A stretch of DNA of 64,000 nt from Granulicella sp. S156 (GTDB lineage: Bacteria; Acidobacteriota; Terriglobia; Terriglobales; Acidobacteriaceae), in contig NZ_LMUH01000007.1 in NCBI RefSeq assembly GCF_009766105.1, positions 56,790-120,789 of the forward strand, read 5' to 3'. The position numbers and the translations under genes were made by a program. The notes beneath the pieces are model-generated. The model ran no database searches. It was given only the letters and a program-made list of their open reading frames with translations, and had not been told where the DNA came from. Numbering within the stretch: position 1 is the stretch's first letter; every line of letters begins with the position of its first letter. This document shows positions 1-6,886 of the stretch, in pieces.

Positions 1-1826
1 TGCTGACTTCCCCGCCAATGGGCACTCATGATTGGGATGAACTGACGAAGCAGGTAGGACCAGGGCCAACTTCCCTGAGTGTTTTGGGCAGGCTTCGTGC
101 CGGGGTGCCCCTCTCATTGGCTCAGTCAGAGATGAGTTCGATCTACAGCAGAATCGTTGCTGAGCATTCTGCCGACCAACATGTCTATGACGAGTTCACG
201 GGCTGGCGTATGTCGCTCTTGCAGGAGAAGCTGGAGGGCGGTGCAAGACGCGCTCTTTTCGTTCTCACTGCGGCAGTCATTTTTGTCTTGCTTATCGGGA
301 GCGCGAATATCGCAAATCTCATTCTTGCGCGGTCCGCAGCCAGGCAGAAGGAGATCGCCGTCCGTGTTGCCATGGGAGCAGGGCGATCACGGGTCACCCG
401 GCAGTTCCTTGCCGAAAGTCTGCTGCTCTCCCTGATTGGGGGAGTGCTAGGTTTGCTGCTAGCAGAAGCGGCTCTTATGGTAATGATCCATAGCTGGCCT
501 CAAGCTATTCCGAGATTGAACGAGGCTCGGCTCGATACTCCAGTCGTTCTCCTAAGTATCGTGCTCTCTTGTCTCACCGGGCTCTTCTTTGGACTCGTGC
601 CTCTCGCGCTGTTGTGGGGGAAGGACTTGCACGCAGCTCTTAAAAACACGTCCCAGAATTCCTCAAGCGGTATGAACCATGCCCAATTGCGAAAAGCTCT
701 CATATCTGTGGAGATCGCTCTTGCTATCGTTTTGTTGACCGGCGCTGGGCTCATGCTCAAGAGCTTTGCGCAGATGAGCGCAAACGCTCCTGGCTTCGAA
801 CCTGAAAGCATTTTGACGATGCGGGTTTCTCTAGCCGGGGGACAATATTCCACATGGGTCCCCCAGCAGTCCTATATCGAAACAGCACTCGAAAAGCTCC
901 GTGCCTTTCCTGGAGTGCAGGCGGCCGGTATAGACAGCGATACGCTGAATACAACCGTAAAAATTGAGGGGCTAGGTTCTGATACTTCAGACGGAAGATT
1001 CTCCGCCGTGCGTGCGGTCTCGCCCGGATACCTGCGAGCTATGGGTGTGTCTTTGATTGCTGGAAGATGGCCATCGGACAACCGGGCGCTGGATGAGGTG
1101 ATCGTGAATGAAAGCTTTGCTCAAAGCCTCTTGAACAAGGGAACTCTTCTAGGCAGACAAGTCACAGGGGGATTTCTCAATGGGCGAATAGTTGGGGTGG
1201 TTGCCGACTTCAAATATTCGCAGATGGATGCTGAGCCGACTCCCGAGGTTTACACCTCCTACCAACTCGCACCCCTCATGGATCCCATGACAGTGCGTTT
1301 CTTTATTCGAGTAGATGGGAGATCTGCACCTGACGCCGCAAGCCTGAGAAAGGTGCTTGCGAGCATTGATCCCACTCAGCCCGTCTACGGAGTACAGACA
1401 CTACAGCAAGCTCTTTCGGATTCAATTTCACCACGCCGTTTCAACATGTTCCTGATGGGCACCTTTGCTTTCGTAGCACTACTGATGGCTTTGGTTGGCA
1501 TTTACGGAGTAGTTTCCTATTCGGTCACACAGCGGACTCAAGAGATCGGCATACGTATGGCGGTAGGTGCTGCTCGAAGCCACATTGTCGAATTGGTGCT
1601 GTTTGAAGGCTCAAAGAGCATTCTCCTTGGAACAGGTATCGGTCTCGTCGCAGCGCTTGGACTTACTAGACTCATGTCGAATCTTCTCTATGGTGTAAAG
1701 CCTTACGATGCGATGACCTTCCTCAGCGTCACCGTGCTTCTAGTATCGGCAGCAATGCTTGCCTGCACTATACCTGCCCTGCGCGCCTCCTTAATAGATC
1801 CGGTGCTCACACTTAGGTCTGAGTGA
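1..1826 (+). CDS. ADOP/MacB-like ABC transporter permease, 5' end missing
   Basis: C-terminal part of a large permease of the MacB/FtsX type. The frame is open to base 1, so the gene starts before the window; the first Met at 18 is internal. Visible order: end of a periplasmic MacB-PCD-like segment, a cluster of three membrane segments (about residues 76-198 from Met18), a second unit opening with a membrane helix near 227-250, a second periplasmic segment, and three final helices from about 475 to 592. The FtsX signature with KEIAVRVAMGAGRSR recurs as QEIGIRMAVGAARSH, showing the internal duplication typical of acidobacterial duplicated orphan permeases (ADOP). These lack a dedicated ATPase neighbour, and none is seen here. 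Substrate unknown; export or envelope function is inferred from the family. Ends with a TGA at 1824-1826. Confidence 0.9.
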   Translation, partial: LTSPPMGTHDWDELTKQVGPGPTSLSVLGRLRAGVPLSLAQSEMSSIYSRIVAEHSADQHVYDEFTGWRMSLLQEKLEGGARRALFVLTAAVIFVLLIGSANIANLILARSAARQKEIAVRVAMGAGRSRVTRQFLAESLLLSLIGGVLGLLLAEAALMVMIHSWPQAIPRLNEARLDTPVVLLSIVLSCLTGLFFGLVPLALLWGKDLHAALKNTSQNSSSGMNHAQLRKALISVEIALAIVLLTGAGLMLKSFAQMSANAPGFEPESILTMRVSLAGGQYSTWVPQQSYIETALEKLRAFPGVQAAGIDSDTLNTTVKIEGLGSDTSDGRFSAVRAVSPGYLRAMGVSLIAGRWPSDNRALDEVIVNESFAQSLLNKGTLLGRQVTGGFLNGRIVGVVADFKYSQMDAEPTPEVYTSYQLAPLMDPMTVRFFIRVDGRSAPDAASLRKVLASIDPTQPVYGVQTLQQALSDSISPRRFNMFLMGTFAFVALLMALVGIYGVVSYSVTQRTQEIGIRMAVGAARSHIVELVLFEGSKSILLGTGIGLVAALGLTRLMSNLLYGVKPYDAMTFLSVTVLLVSAAMLACTIPALRASLIDPVLTLRSE

Positions 1827-2038
1827 ATCGAGACGGTTTCCCGAGCGCTCCAACTTAGGAATCGTCTGCGCTGGCAACAAATGTAGAACCTTCAGCCCTT
1901 GATTCGTTGTGGGCCTCGGCACGCACCCTACATCATTTGGGTGCTTATGAGACACGACACGCTCAAGCGCCTGTCATCAAACTTCCCTTAGAGCCAGATC
2001 GAACGGTGCAAACGTTTTGTTGAAGCAAGGACCGGAAG

Positions 2039-2198
2039 GGCATGGCTTCAGCCATGCCGATAACAGCCGGACCAAAGCCCCACACCTCGCTGCCGCAGGC
2101 CGGAGTGAAGGCAGAGCCGCAACGACTGAATTGGCGGGTGGCTCAGGTCTGCGATAGAACCAAAGTGGGTGCCCCACATCTCGCGTTTGAGATGTGGG
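2039..2198. repeat. Two short perfect hairpins in intergenic DNA
   Basis: The first hairpin is 2039-2058 (GGCATGGC, loop TTCA, GCCATGCC). The second is 2173-2198 (CCCACATCTC, 6-base loop, GAGATGTGGG). Both are embedded in text such as GGGTGCCCCACATCTC that resembles the dispersed palindromic repeats elsewhere in this window. I see no convincing gene in 1827-2518; the open frames there have no ribosome binding site and read through repeats. Confidence 0.6.
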
Positions 2199-2239
2199 TT
2201 GCAGGATGACGGTAGAGCGTTCTTCAGCCTTTAAAGCGC

Positions 2240-2390
2240 TGAAGGCGCGACATATACCAGCCTGGGGCGGACGGGGTCCCCGACGAGCGTTCTTTGCTCG
2301 TTGGGTGCAGGTAGCCCCAGGTAAATATCAGGCTAAAGGCCCTTCCTCCCTGCCGGAGTCTGGAGTGCAGCGCGAAACGCGAAACGACGG
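2240..2390. repeat. Palindromic repeat of the ATATACCAGCC family
   Basis: A structured element: CATATACCAGCCTGGGG near 2258-2275 faces CCCCAGGTAAATATC near 2315-2330. Between them lies a smaller stem (ACGAGCG/GCTCGTT near 2283-2302). The outer motif is a diverged form of GGATATACCAGCCCAGGG, which forms the arms of the large palindrome at 44358-44627. The two loci therefore appear to carry the same repeat family. Confidence 0.55.
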
Positions 2391-2518
2391 AATTGCCTTC
2401 TTTGGTCGTAGCGAAACAATACCCCAGCCACGCATACAGCCTTAGGCACTACCGTACAAGCTTGGCAGGGTGGGTGGCTAGGGTCTGAGCCGGAGCAAAA
2501 GTCGGTGCCCACATCTAA

Positions 2519-2770
2519 GGGGAGCTATCCACGATCTGGGCCACCCGCTCGGGGAAACGACCTTGGTTCGAATCAGGGAGTCTGTGGTCGTTTCAGCAAG
2601 CGGGGGGGCTGACGGTACAAGCTTTCGCATACGCCGAGTGTAACCCTAACGGCGTGTACACGTTATCTGGCTGTCCAGCAGGTACAACTGGGTATGCCAC
2701 CTGTACCTGCACCAATTGGTCGGCATCCGGGGGATATAGTGGTTGCGGTATAGTTGCGGGTTGCTATTAA
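2519..2770 (+). pseudogene. Start-less Cys-rich reading frame, possible gene remnant
   Basis: An 83-codon frame lies between stops at 2516-2518 and 2768-2770. It has no usable ATG, GTG or TTG in its first half, so it is invisible to start-based ORF calling. The last about 45 residues look like a genuine secreted Cys-rich domain: Cys residues occur in the patterns SGCPAG, ATCTCTNW, SGCGIVAGCY, with many Gly, Thr and Tyr. Upstream lies a run of seven G (about 2602-2608), a plausible frameshift site. I do not recognise the family. It could be the 3' remnant of a broken gene, or chance. Confidence 0.35.
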
Positions 2771-2808
2771 TTGCTTGATGTGTATTTTCAGCCATTTATT
2801 TGGGTAGA

Positions 2809-2853
2809 GCTGGGTATATATCATTTGAAATTTGGAGTGATATATATCCCAGC
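2809..2853. promoter_or_regulatory. Long AT-rich inverted repeat upstream of the TIGR03435 gene
   Basis: The arms at 2809-2823 (GCTGGGTATATATCA) and 2838-2853 (TGATATATATCCCAGC) are inverse complements except for one inserted base, with a 14-base loop. It lies about 75 bases before the start at 2929. A hairpin, a protein-binding dyad or a short mobile repeat are all possible; the position only suggests a regulatory role. Confidence 0.4.
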
Positions 2854-2928
2854 TTTGACGTTCCTTGATAAGTGGTCCTTGTGGCGAACTGTCATAACTT
2901 AGGATGACGCAGTGTAGCGAGGTTTTTA

Positions 2929-3780
2929 ATGCAAAACTCATCTTATCTATTGAGCCTTATTTTACTCGGCACGATACAGACTGGAATTCTCGCCGCACAA
3001 TCTAACACGCTCGCCGGAACAGCAGATGCACCACTGCCCTCCTTCGATGCCGTTTCTATCAAAGAGGTGGAGAAAGTTCATTTCTCCCATACTGCGGATG
3101 GATCAACAACGATCACAACCCCCCAGAAGTCATGTGAATATTTAACTGATCGCGTAGTTTGCCAGCTGCCCTTGAAGCATTTGATTGAAGAAGCATTTCA
3201 ATTACGTAAAACAGAAATAGTTGGGTCTTCTGGAATGGAAGATGAATTGTTCTTAATCCAGGCAATTATGCCATTGAACACCAGCAGGGATACCGCCAGA
3301 TTAATGTTGCAGCAAACGTTGGAGGAACGGTTCGGATTGAAGTTTCATCATGAAGAAAGAATGCTGCCTGTATATGCCTTAATTCCAGGGAAACAAGGCG
3401 TCAAGTTGCAGCCGGCCGACGATCCCGCCCACCGTAAGCTACTGGATGTGACAACCCCGATTGAAGGGCGTAAAGCAGTCGTATCTATGTCGCCCGGCGA
3501 GTTTTCCGCAGTGGCGATGTCGTTGGACTCGTTAGTGGACGTTCTTAACTCAATGGCGGATATGGATCTCCCCATTGTAAATATGACGGGACTTGCCGGG
3601 GAATATAAGATCAATCTCCACTGGACCCCGGTAGAAGAGCCAAGCACTACGCTGAAGATACTGGATTCTGGTTTTCCGTACGCTGTAGAGAGTCAATTGG
3701 GCTTAAAACTAGAGAAGCGCAAGTTTCCGACCAATGCATTTGTGGTCGACCAAATCGGCCATATTCCTACAGATAATTGA
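2929..3780 (+). CDS. TIGR03435 family exported protein
   Basis: 283-residue protein of the TIGR03435 'soil-associated' family, expanded in Acidobacteria and of unknown molecular function. An N-terminal signal segment (about residues 5-23, ending near LAAQS) predicts export. Family marks follow in the usual order: SFDAVSIKEV near 39-48, the LIEEAFQL segment, LQQTLEERFGLKFHHEERMLPVYAL near 126-150, and the closing LPIVNMTGLAGEYKINLHW near 208-226. The start is supported by GCGAGG six to seven bases upstream. The gene stands alone, whereas the second member in this window (18021-19922) is fused to an M56 sensor domain. No function beyond the family name can be assigned. Confidence 0.85.
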   Translation: MQNSSYLLSLILLGTIQTGILAAQSNTLAGTADAPLPSFDAVSIKEVEKVHFSHTADGSTTITTPQKSCEYLTDRVVCQLPLKHLIEEAFQLRKTEIVGSSGMEDELFLIQAIMPLNTSRDTARLMLQQTLEERFGLKFHHEERMLPVYALIPGKQGVKLQPADDPAHRKLLDVTTPIEGRKAVVSMSPGEFSAVAMSLDSLVDVLNSMADMDLPIVNMTGLAGEYKINLHWTPVEEPSTTLKILDSGFPYAVESQLGLKLEKRKFPTNAFVVDQIGHIPTDN

Positions 3781-3860
3781 ATGGTTTTCAGACAAAAGTT
3801 TTCTGGCGTGCCCCCCTTAAAGGAAGCTCGCATTGTTCAGGATAAGCGTAGGCACCCGTC

Positions 3861-4157
3861 CTAGTTTTCCTTCGAAAGGATGCGCGTCAAAGCCTTTTCG
3901 GTCGCGCAGTCATCTCTGAAACCACGTTCGGAGAAACTTCTTGTGGATAGTTTCGCCTTGTATTCTTCTTTCGTTCCAAGCTCCTCTCGGTAGGTGGAAC
4001 TCCCCTTTTTCGTAGCCAGGTGGTAAACGCAATCAAGAAGACCCTGCTTGCGCTGATACCGCCGCACGAGATCTGCGTCGAGGTTTTCTATGGATCGACG
4101 AAGTTGTTGTTCGCAAAGGAGCCGTCTGGCGGGTGGCCCACTCGTACCTCGAATCAT
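3861..4157 (-). pseudogene. Possible gene fragment of unknown family
   Basis: 98-codon frame rich in charged residues towards its C-terminus (TYREELGTKEEYKAKL...ALTRILSKEN), a composition unlike a random frame in GC-rich DNA. Its N-terminal codons run into a dispersed repeat (4145-4210) and there is no ribosome binding site. It may be the 3' part of a gene cut by the repeat. I do not recognise it; a chance frame remains possible. Confidence 0.25.
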
Positions 4158-4210
4158 TTGGGTGCCCCATTCATGACGGCCTCATCGTCATGAGTGGGGG
4201 TGGCGAGGGA
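4145..4210. repeat. Dispersed palindromic repeat, CCCCATTCATGACG family, copy 1
   Basis: GTGCCCCATTCATGACGG pairs with TCATGAGTGGGG, forming an imperfect hairpin preceded by CTCGTACCTCGAATC and followed by TGGCGAGG. Related copies occur at 42944-43016 and 48215-48292, and partial ones at 37981-38012 and 44246-44290. These look like non-coding REP-like elements. Confidence 0.6.
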
Positions 4211-4285
4211 GCGGGTGGCCACAAACTCGGCACTCGTGGCCACCCACTTGTGTGCAAGGGAATTGCATAGCTGACGCTTCATCGT

Positions 4286-4615
4286 TTATGCGACACGCTC
4301 TAGTAGCTCGATACTCAAAGGCAGCCCAGAGTTCACAGAAGTACCTGCACTTTCAGAAACATCTTCGTGATCATTGCCAACCTCTGCCATCTCGAGTATC
4401 CGCAATCTCCGCTTCCGCTCCCGCGTAATCAGCTTCTGACAAAACGCCGCAATGGTCATACCATCCGCATGGGCCATCGCCTTCAGGTCCACGTGGTCCT
4501 GCACCTCCAGGGTTGTGGCGAACGGAATCACATCGCCAGGGTTGTGCCGTGCATAGGGACGCTTCCGTCGTGCATGATCAGCGCCTGCTCTATCGAACTC
4601 CGCATCTATCGCCAT
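4286..4615 (-). CDS. Small protein of the phage-like module, unknown function
   Basis: 109-residue hydrophilic protein. The start has a strong GGAGG ribosome binding site five bases away (GAGGAGGGGAAG before ATG), which supports it being real. The centre (VQDHVDLKAMAHADGMTIAAFCQKLITRERKRRLRIL, about residues 38-74) has the look of a short helical DNA-binding segment such as a ribbon-helix-helix protein, but I cannot assign a family. It is the last gene of a minus-strand series with the DUF1376 protein (80 bases upstream), so a role in replication or control of that module is a guess from context. Confidence 0.6.
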   Translation of the reverse strand: MAIDAEFDRAGADHARRKRPYARHNPGDVIPFATTLEVQDHVDLKAMAHADGMTIAAFCQKLITRERKRRLRILEMAEVGNDHEDVSESAGTSVNSGLPLSIELLERVA

Positions 4616-4694
4616 CTTCCCCTCCTCGTTTTCCTTGCCTGCTGATTTCCAGTGCTATGACCACATCCTTCGGTGCCGCACGGATTCTCCGTTG

Positions 4695-5660
4695 TCAGTT
4701 GTCAGTTTGAAAACAACTGAGAACTGGCAACTGAGAACTGACAACGCACTCCAACGCTTCCCTCACCCATCGCGGCGCTTCCCTCGCATAGATCGGCCGG
4801 CCCATCGCCTTCATCTCCCGCCAGTAGCTCAGAGCAGCCTCTCTACGGGCCGCTTCCTCTTCCGCCTCCGCAGCCTCATCCCGGGCACTGCAAGCCCTCA
4901 CCGAACCCATCGCCGCATCGGGTCGCGCCGGCACCGCAACACTCCGCGCCGTATCCTGACTTCGCGACAGCCAGTTGTTCATGAACCGCCGAATGCCGCC
5001 GCGCGTCTTCGTCCTGCGCGGATTCGCCAGCAGATACGCCTTCATCGCGCGATACGCCTGCGGAACATCGACCCCGGGATACAGCGGGTTGTCGCGAGCC
5101 AGGTCATCTTCACGCACCTCGTAGTGCGTGCCGTCGTTCAACGGCAGCGTGTCCAACAGCGCACCACGATCCGGAGAAACGCGAGAGGCAGCGGGAACCG
5201 CATCAGCGGTGGACGCAAAAGTCTTTTCTGTCTCTGTACTTGTTCCTGTTAATGTTCCTGTTCCTGTTAATGCGTGCGCTTCACGTTCGTGCGGCGTACG
5301 CCCGGCGTTCGTCGCGCGTTTTCTGTTCGTCGCTTCCGCACGCGCCTGATTGGTCTTGAACTTCTCTTCCGCCCGTTTCCACTCGGACAGCAAGACGACG
5401 TTCACAAGCCGTCCGTCTTCGCCCTTCGTGAAGCGACGCAGAATCGCCGCCGAGTTCTCTCTCCACTCCTCATCATCCAAAGCTGCCCGTATCTGCAGCT
5501 CCTCATCGTCATCGCTGAGCGAGCAATCGTCGCTCTGCCACGCTGCGGCCAGCAGGTACAGATACCCAATCCGCGCCGCGGCTCGCATCGACTGGACGTG
5601 CATGCTTCCGCGCCAGCGATCGATATGAAACGGCATCCACTGTTGCCAACGCTCCGCCAC
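4695..5660 (-). CDS. DUF1376 (YdaU-like) phage replication-type protein
   Basis: 321 residues. The N-terminal about 95 residues match the DUF1376 pattern found in phage replication-initiation regions: WMPFHIDRWRGS near residue 8, then RIGYLYLLAAAWQSDDCSL, a DDEEL helix, WRENSAAILRRF and VVLLSEWKRAEEK. A Thr/Gly/Glu linker follows (GTGTLTGTSTETEKT near 134-148), then a helical region with an R/E-rich segment. The start is a GTG directly abutting the upstream TAG stop, with GGAGG eight bases before it. The last about 15 residues (SSQLPVLSCFQTDN) are encoded by a short-period CAGTTCTCAGTTG-type repeat at 4690-4745, so the natural C-terminus may have been extended by repeat invasion. No phage structural genes are nearby. 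Confidence 0.75.
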   Translation of the reverse strand: MAERWQQWMPFHIDRWRGSMHVQSMRAAARIGYLYLLAAAWQSDDCSLSDDDEELQIRAALDDEEWRENSAAILRRFTKGEDGRLVNVVLLSEWKRAEEKFKTNQARAEATNRKRATNAGRTPHEREAHALTGTGTLTGTSTETEKTFASTADAVPAASRVSPDRGALLDTLPLNDGTHYEVREDDLARDNPLYPGVDVPQAYRAMKAYLLANPRRTKTRGGIRRFMNNWLSRSQDTARSVAVPARPDAAMGSVRACSARDEAAEAEEEAARREAALSYWREMKAMGRPIYAREAPRWVREALECVVSSQLPVLSCFQTDN

Positions 5661-5972
5661 CTAAGCCGCCTCCATCAACCACTGCATCGGAAAAGCGCGA
5701 TAGGCGATCAACACCTCGGCCCCATAGCGCTTCTGCCCCGTCCCGCGAATCTTCCCCGCCGCCTTCAACTCCGCCAGCCGCCCACCGAAGGTATGAAGAG
5801 CCCACCCCGTCCGCTGAGCGATCTCCTTGCTGGTCATACCGTCGCTGGACTGCGCAATGAGCGCATAAATAGTGGTCCGAGCACTCGCATACCGAGCCTC
5901 CTCGCTGCTAGTACGAAATGCCAACACATTCGTCTTAGCCTCACCGTATTCATTCACCAGAATGTCCCGCAT
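5661..5972 (-). CDS. Winged-helix protein of the phage-like module
   Basis: 103 residues from the ATG at 5972, preceded by the G-rich GGGGGCGG. A TTG fifteen bases further upstream is also possible. The central part (ARTTIYALIAQSSDGMTSKEIAQRTGWALHTFGGRLAELKAAGKI) reads as a winged helix-turn-helix with the recognition helix around WALHTFGGRLAEL. It ends immediately before the GTG of the DUF1376 gene, so the two are translationally adjacent. Role in replication or transcription control of a former prophage is inferred from this pairing. Confidence 0.6.
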   Translation of the reverse strand: MRDILVNEYGEAKTNVLAFRTSSEEARYASARTTIYALIAQSSDGMTSKEIAQRTGWALHTFGGRLAELKAAGKIRGTGQKRYGAEVLIAYRAFPMQWLMEAA

Positions 5973-6009
5973 ACACCGCCCCCACAAAACCTTCTCTAAA
6001 ATGACCCGT

Positions 6010-6262
6010 CACCACTGCTCTTGCCTTTGCTGCTGCTGTTGCTTTTCTTTTTGTCATTCGCCCTGAGGCAGTCGAATGGGAGGGAACCTACTGTTGCTCT
6101 TGCTTTTCTGGTTTGTCATTCCCGTAGGGAATCTGCTGTTGCCTTTGCTCTTGCTCTTGCTCTTGCTCTTGCTCTTGTTCTTGTTCTTGCTCTTGCTCTT
6201 GCTCTTGCTCTTGCTCTTGCTCTTGCTCTTGCTAGTTTCTCGCCGTCATCCTGAGCCGTAGG
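6010..6262. repeat. Hexanucleotide (CTCTTG)n tract and flanking short repeats
   Basis: From about 6137 to 6231 the sequence is an almost pure CTCTTG tandem array with a few TTGTTC variants; 6010-6060 is a looser TTGCTG/TTGCCT run. Two GTCATTC-type dispersed motifs (6053, 6114) and a GTCATCCTGAGCC motif (6246) flank it. It separates the Cys-rich gene from the winged-helix gene. The Leu-rich open frames across it are products of the repeat, not genes. Confidence 0.8.
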
Positions 6263-6295
6263 CGAAGGACCCCCGCATTTCGCAGCCGCACAACC

Positions 6296-6646
6296 TCAAG
6301 CCGCCACCGCGCTGTTTCCTGTTTCCTGTTTGCTGTTTCCTATCTCTTCCGCCTCCGCCTCCCGCTCATGCTTCCCACACCATCCCCCCTCGCTCCCACT
6401 CATCGCCGTCTCCCGGCAAGGTTCGTCATAGGCGCAGACCTTCCACCCGCAACGCGGCACACAAGCCTCGCAAAGCATCACCTCTTCCCGCCGCCGATGA
6501 ATCCACGAATAGCGCTCATACGGATACATCTCCGCGCGCGGAAACAACTCGCAGCAGTCGCCGCACTCTTCCCTGCCGCGCGGCCGATTGGGCAGGTTCC
6601 AGGGAGCATTCGGATCACACAAAGCACCAGCAGGAAGGTTGTTCAT
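6296..6646 (-). CDS. Small Cys-rich, zinc-ribbon-like protein
   Basis: 116 residues with paired Cys positions (ECGDCCELF, VMLCEACVPRCGWKVC, EPCRE, GGWCGKHE) that suggest one or two zinc-binding knuckles. It is first in the minus-strand phage-like module and lies just downstream of a good promoter (6720-6748). The C-terminal tail NSKQETGNSAVAA is encoded by a TTTCCTGTTTGCTG short repeat. Ribosome binding site is weak (GTGGGG). Small Cys-rich proteins of this sort are common in prophage early regions; no precise function can be named. Confidence 0.55.
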   Translation of the reverse strand: MNNLPAGALCDPNAPWNLPNRPRGREECGDCCELFPRAEMYPYERYSWIHRRREEVMLCEACVPRCGWKVCAYDEPCRETAMSGSEGGWCGKHEREAEAEEIGNSKQETGNSAVAA

Positions 6647-6696
6647 CGCGCGAACCCCACAGAAAACGGGAGAAAAAAGACAGAAGATGCTGACAT

Positions 6697-6748
6697 GGCT
6701 AACAATCCTCGATGAACCGAAGATAAGTTAGCCTGCTTATGAAGTCAA
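6697..6748 (-). promoter_or_regulatory. Promoter and dyad upstream of the phage-like module
   Basis: On the minus strand TTGACT (6743-6748) and TATCTT (6720-6725) are separated by exactly 17 bases, a good sigma-70-type arrangement reading into the 6646 start. The 7-base inverted repeat GGCTAAC (6697-6703) / GTTAGCC (6727-6733) flanks the -10, as a repressor site might. Confidence 0.5.
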
Positions 6749-6886
6749 GCATAATTAGCGATTTCTAGAATTGTCGCTTAACCCATGAAAATGCACGCTT
6801 AGCAGCTCCTCCTACCCTGCGACGACTAAAAATCCACAAGGTACACTGATTCTCATTCCCAGGGACCACGCACAACCCGCCGCGCG

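Noticed and set aside
5274-5999. 241-codon plus-strand frame opposite the DUF1376 gene
   Set aside because: Arg/Pro-rich shadow frame; the minus strand carries the DUF1376 pattern and good ribosome binding sites.
6130-6235. CRISPR-like regular repetition
   Set aside because: Six-base period with no spacers; it is a simple tandem repeat. No CRISPR array or cas gene is seen anywhere in the window.
6021-6261. Leu-rich open frames across the hexamer tract
   Set aside because: They are translations of the CTCTTG tandem repeat, with no ribosome binding site and no non-repeat domain.
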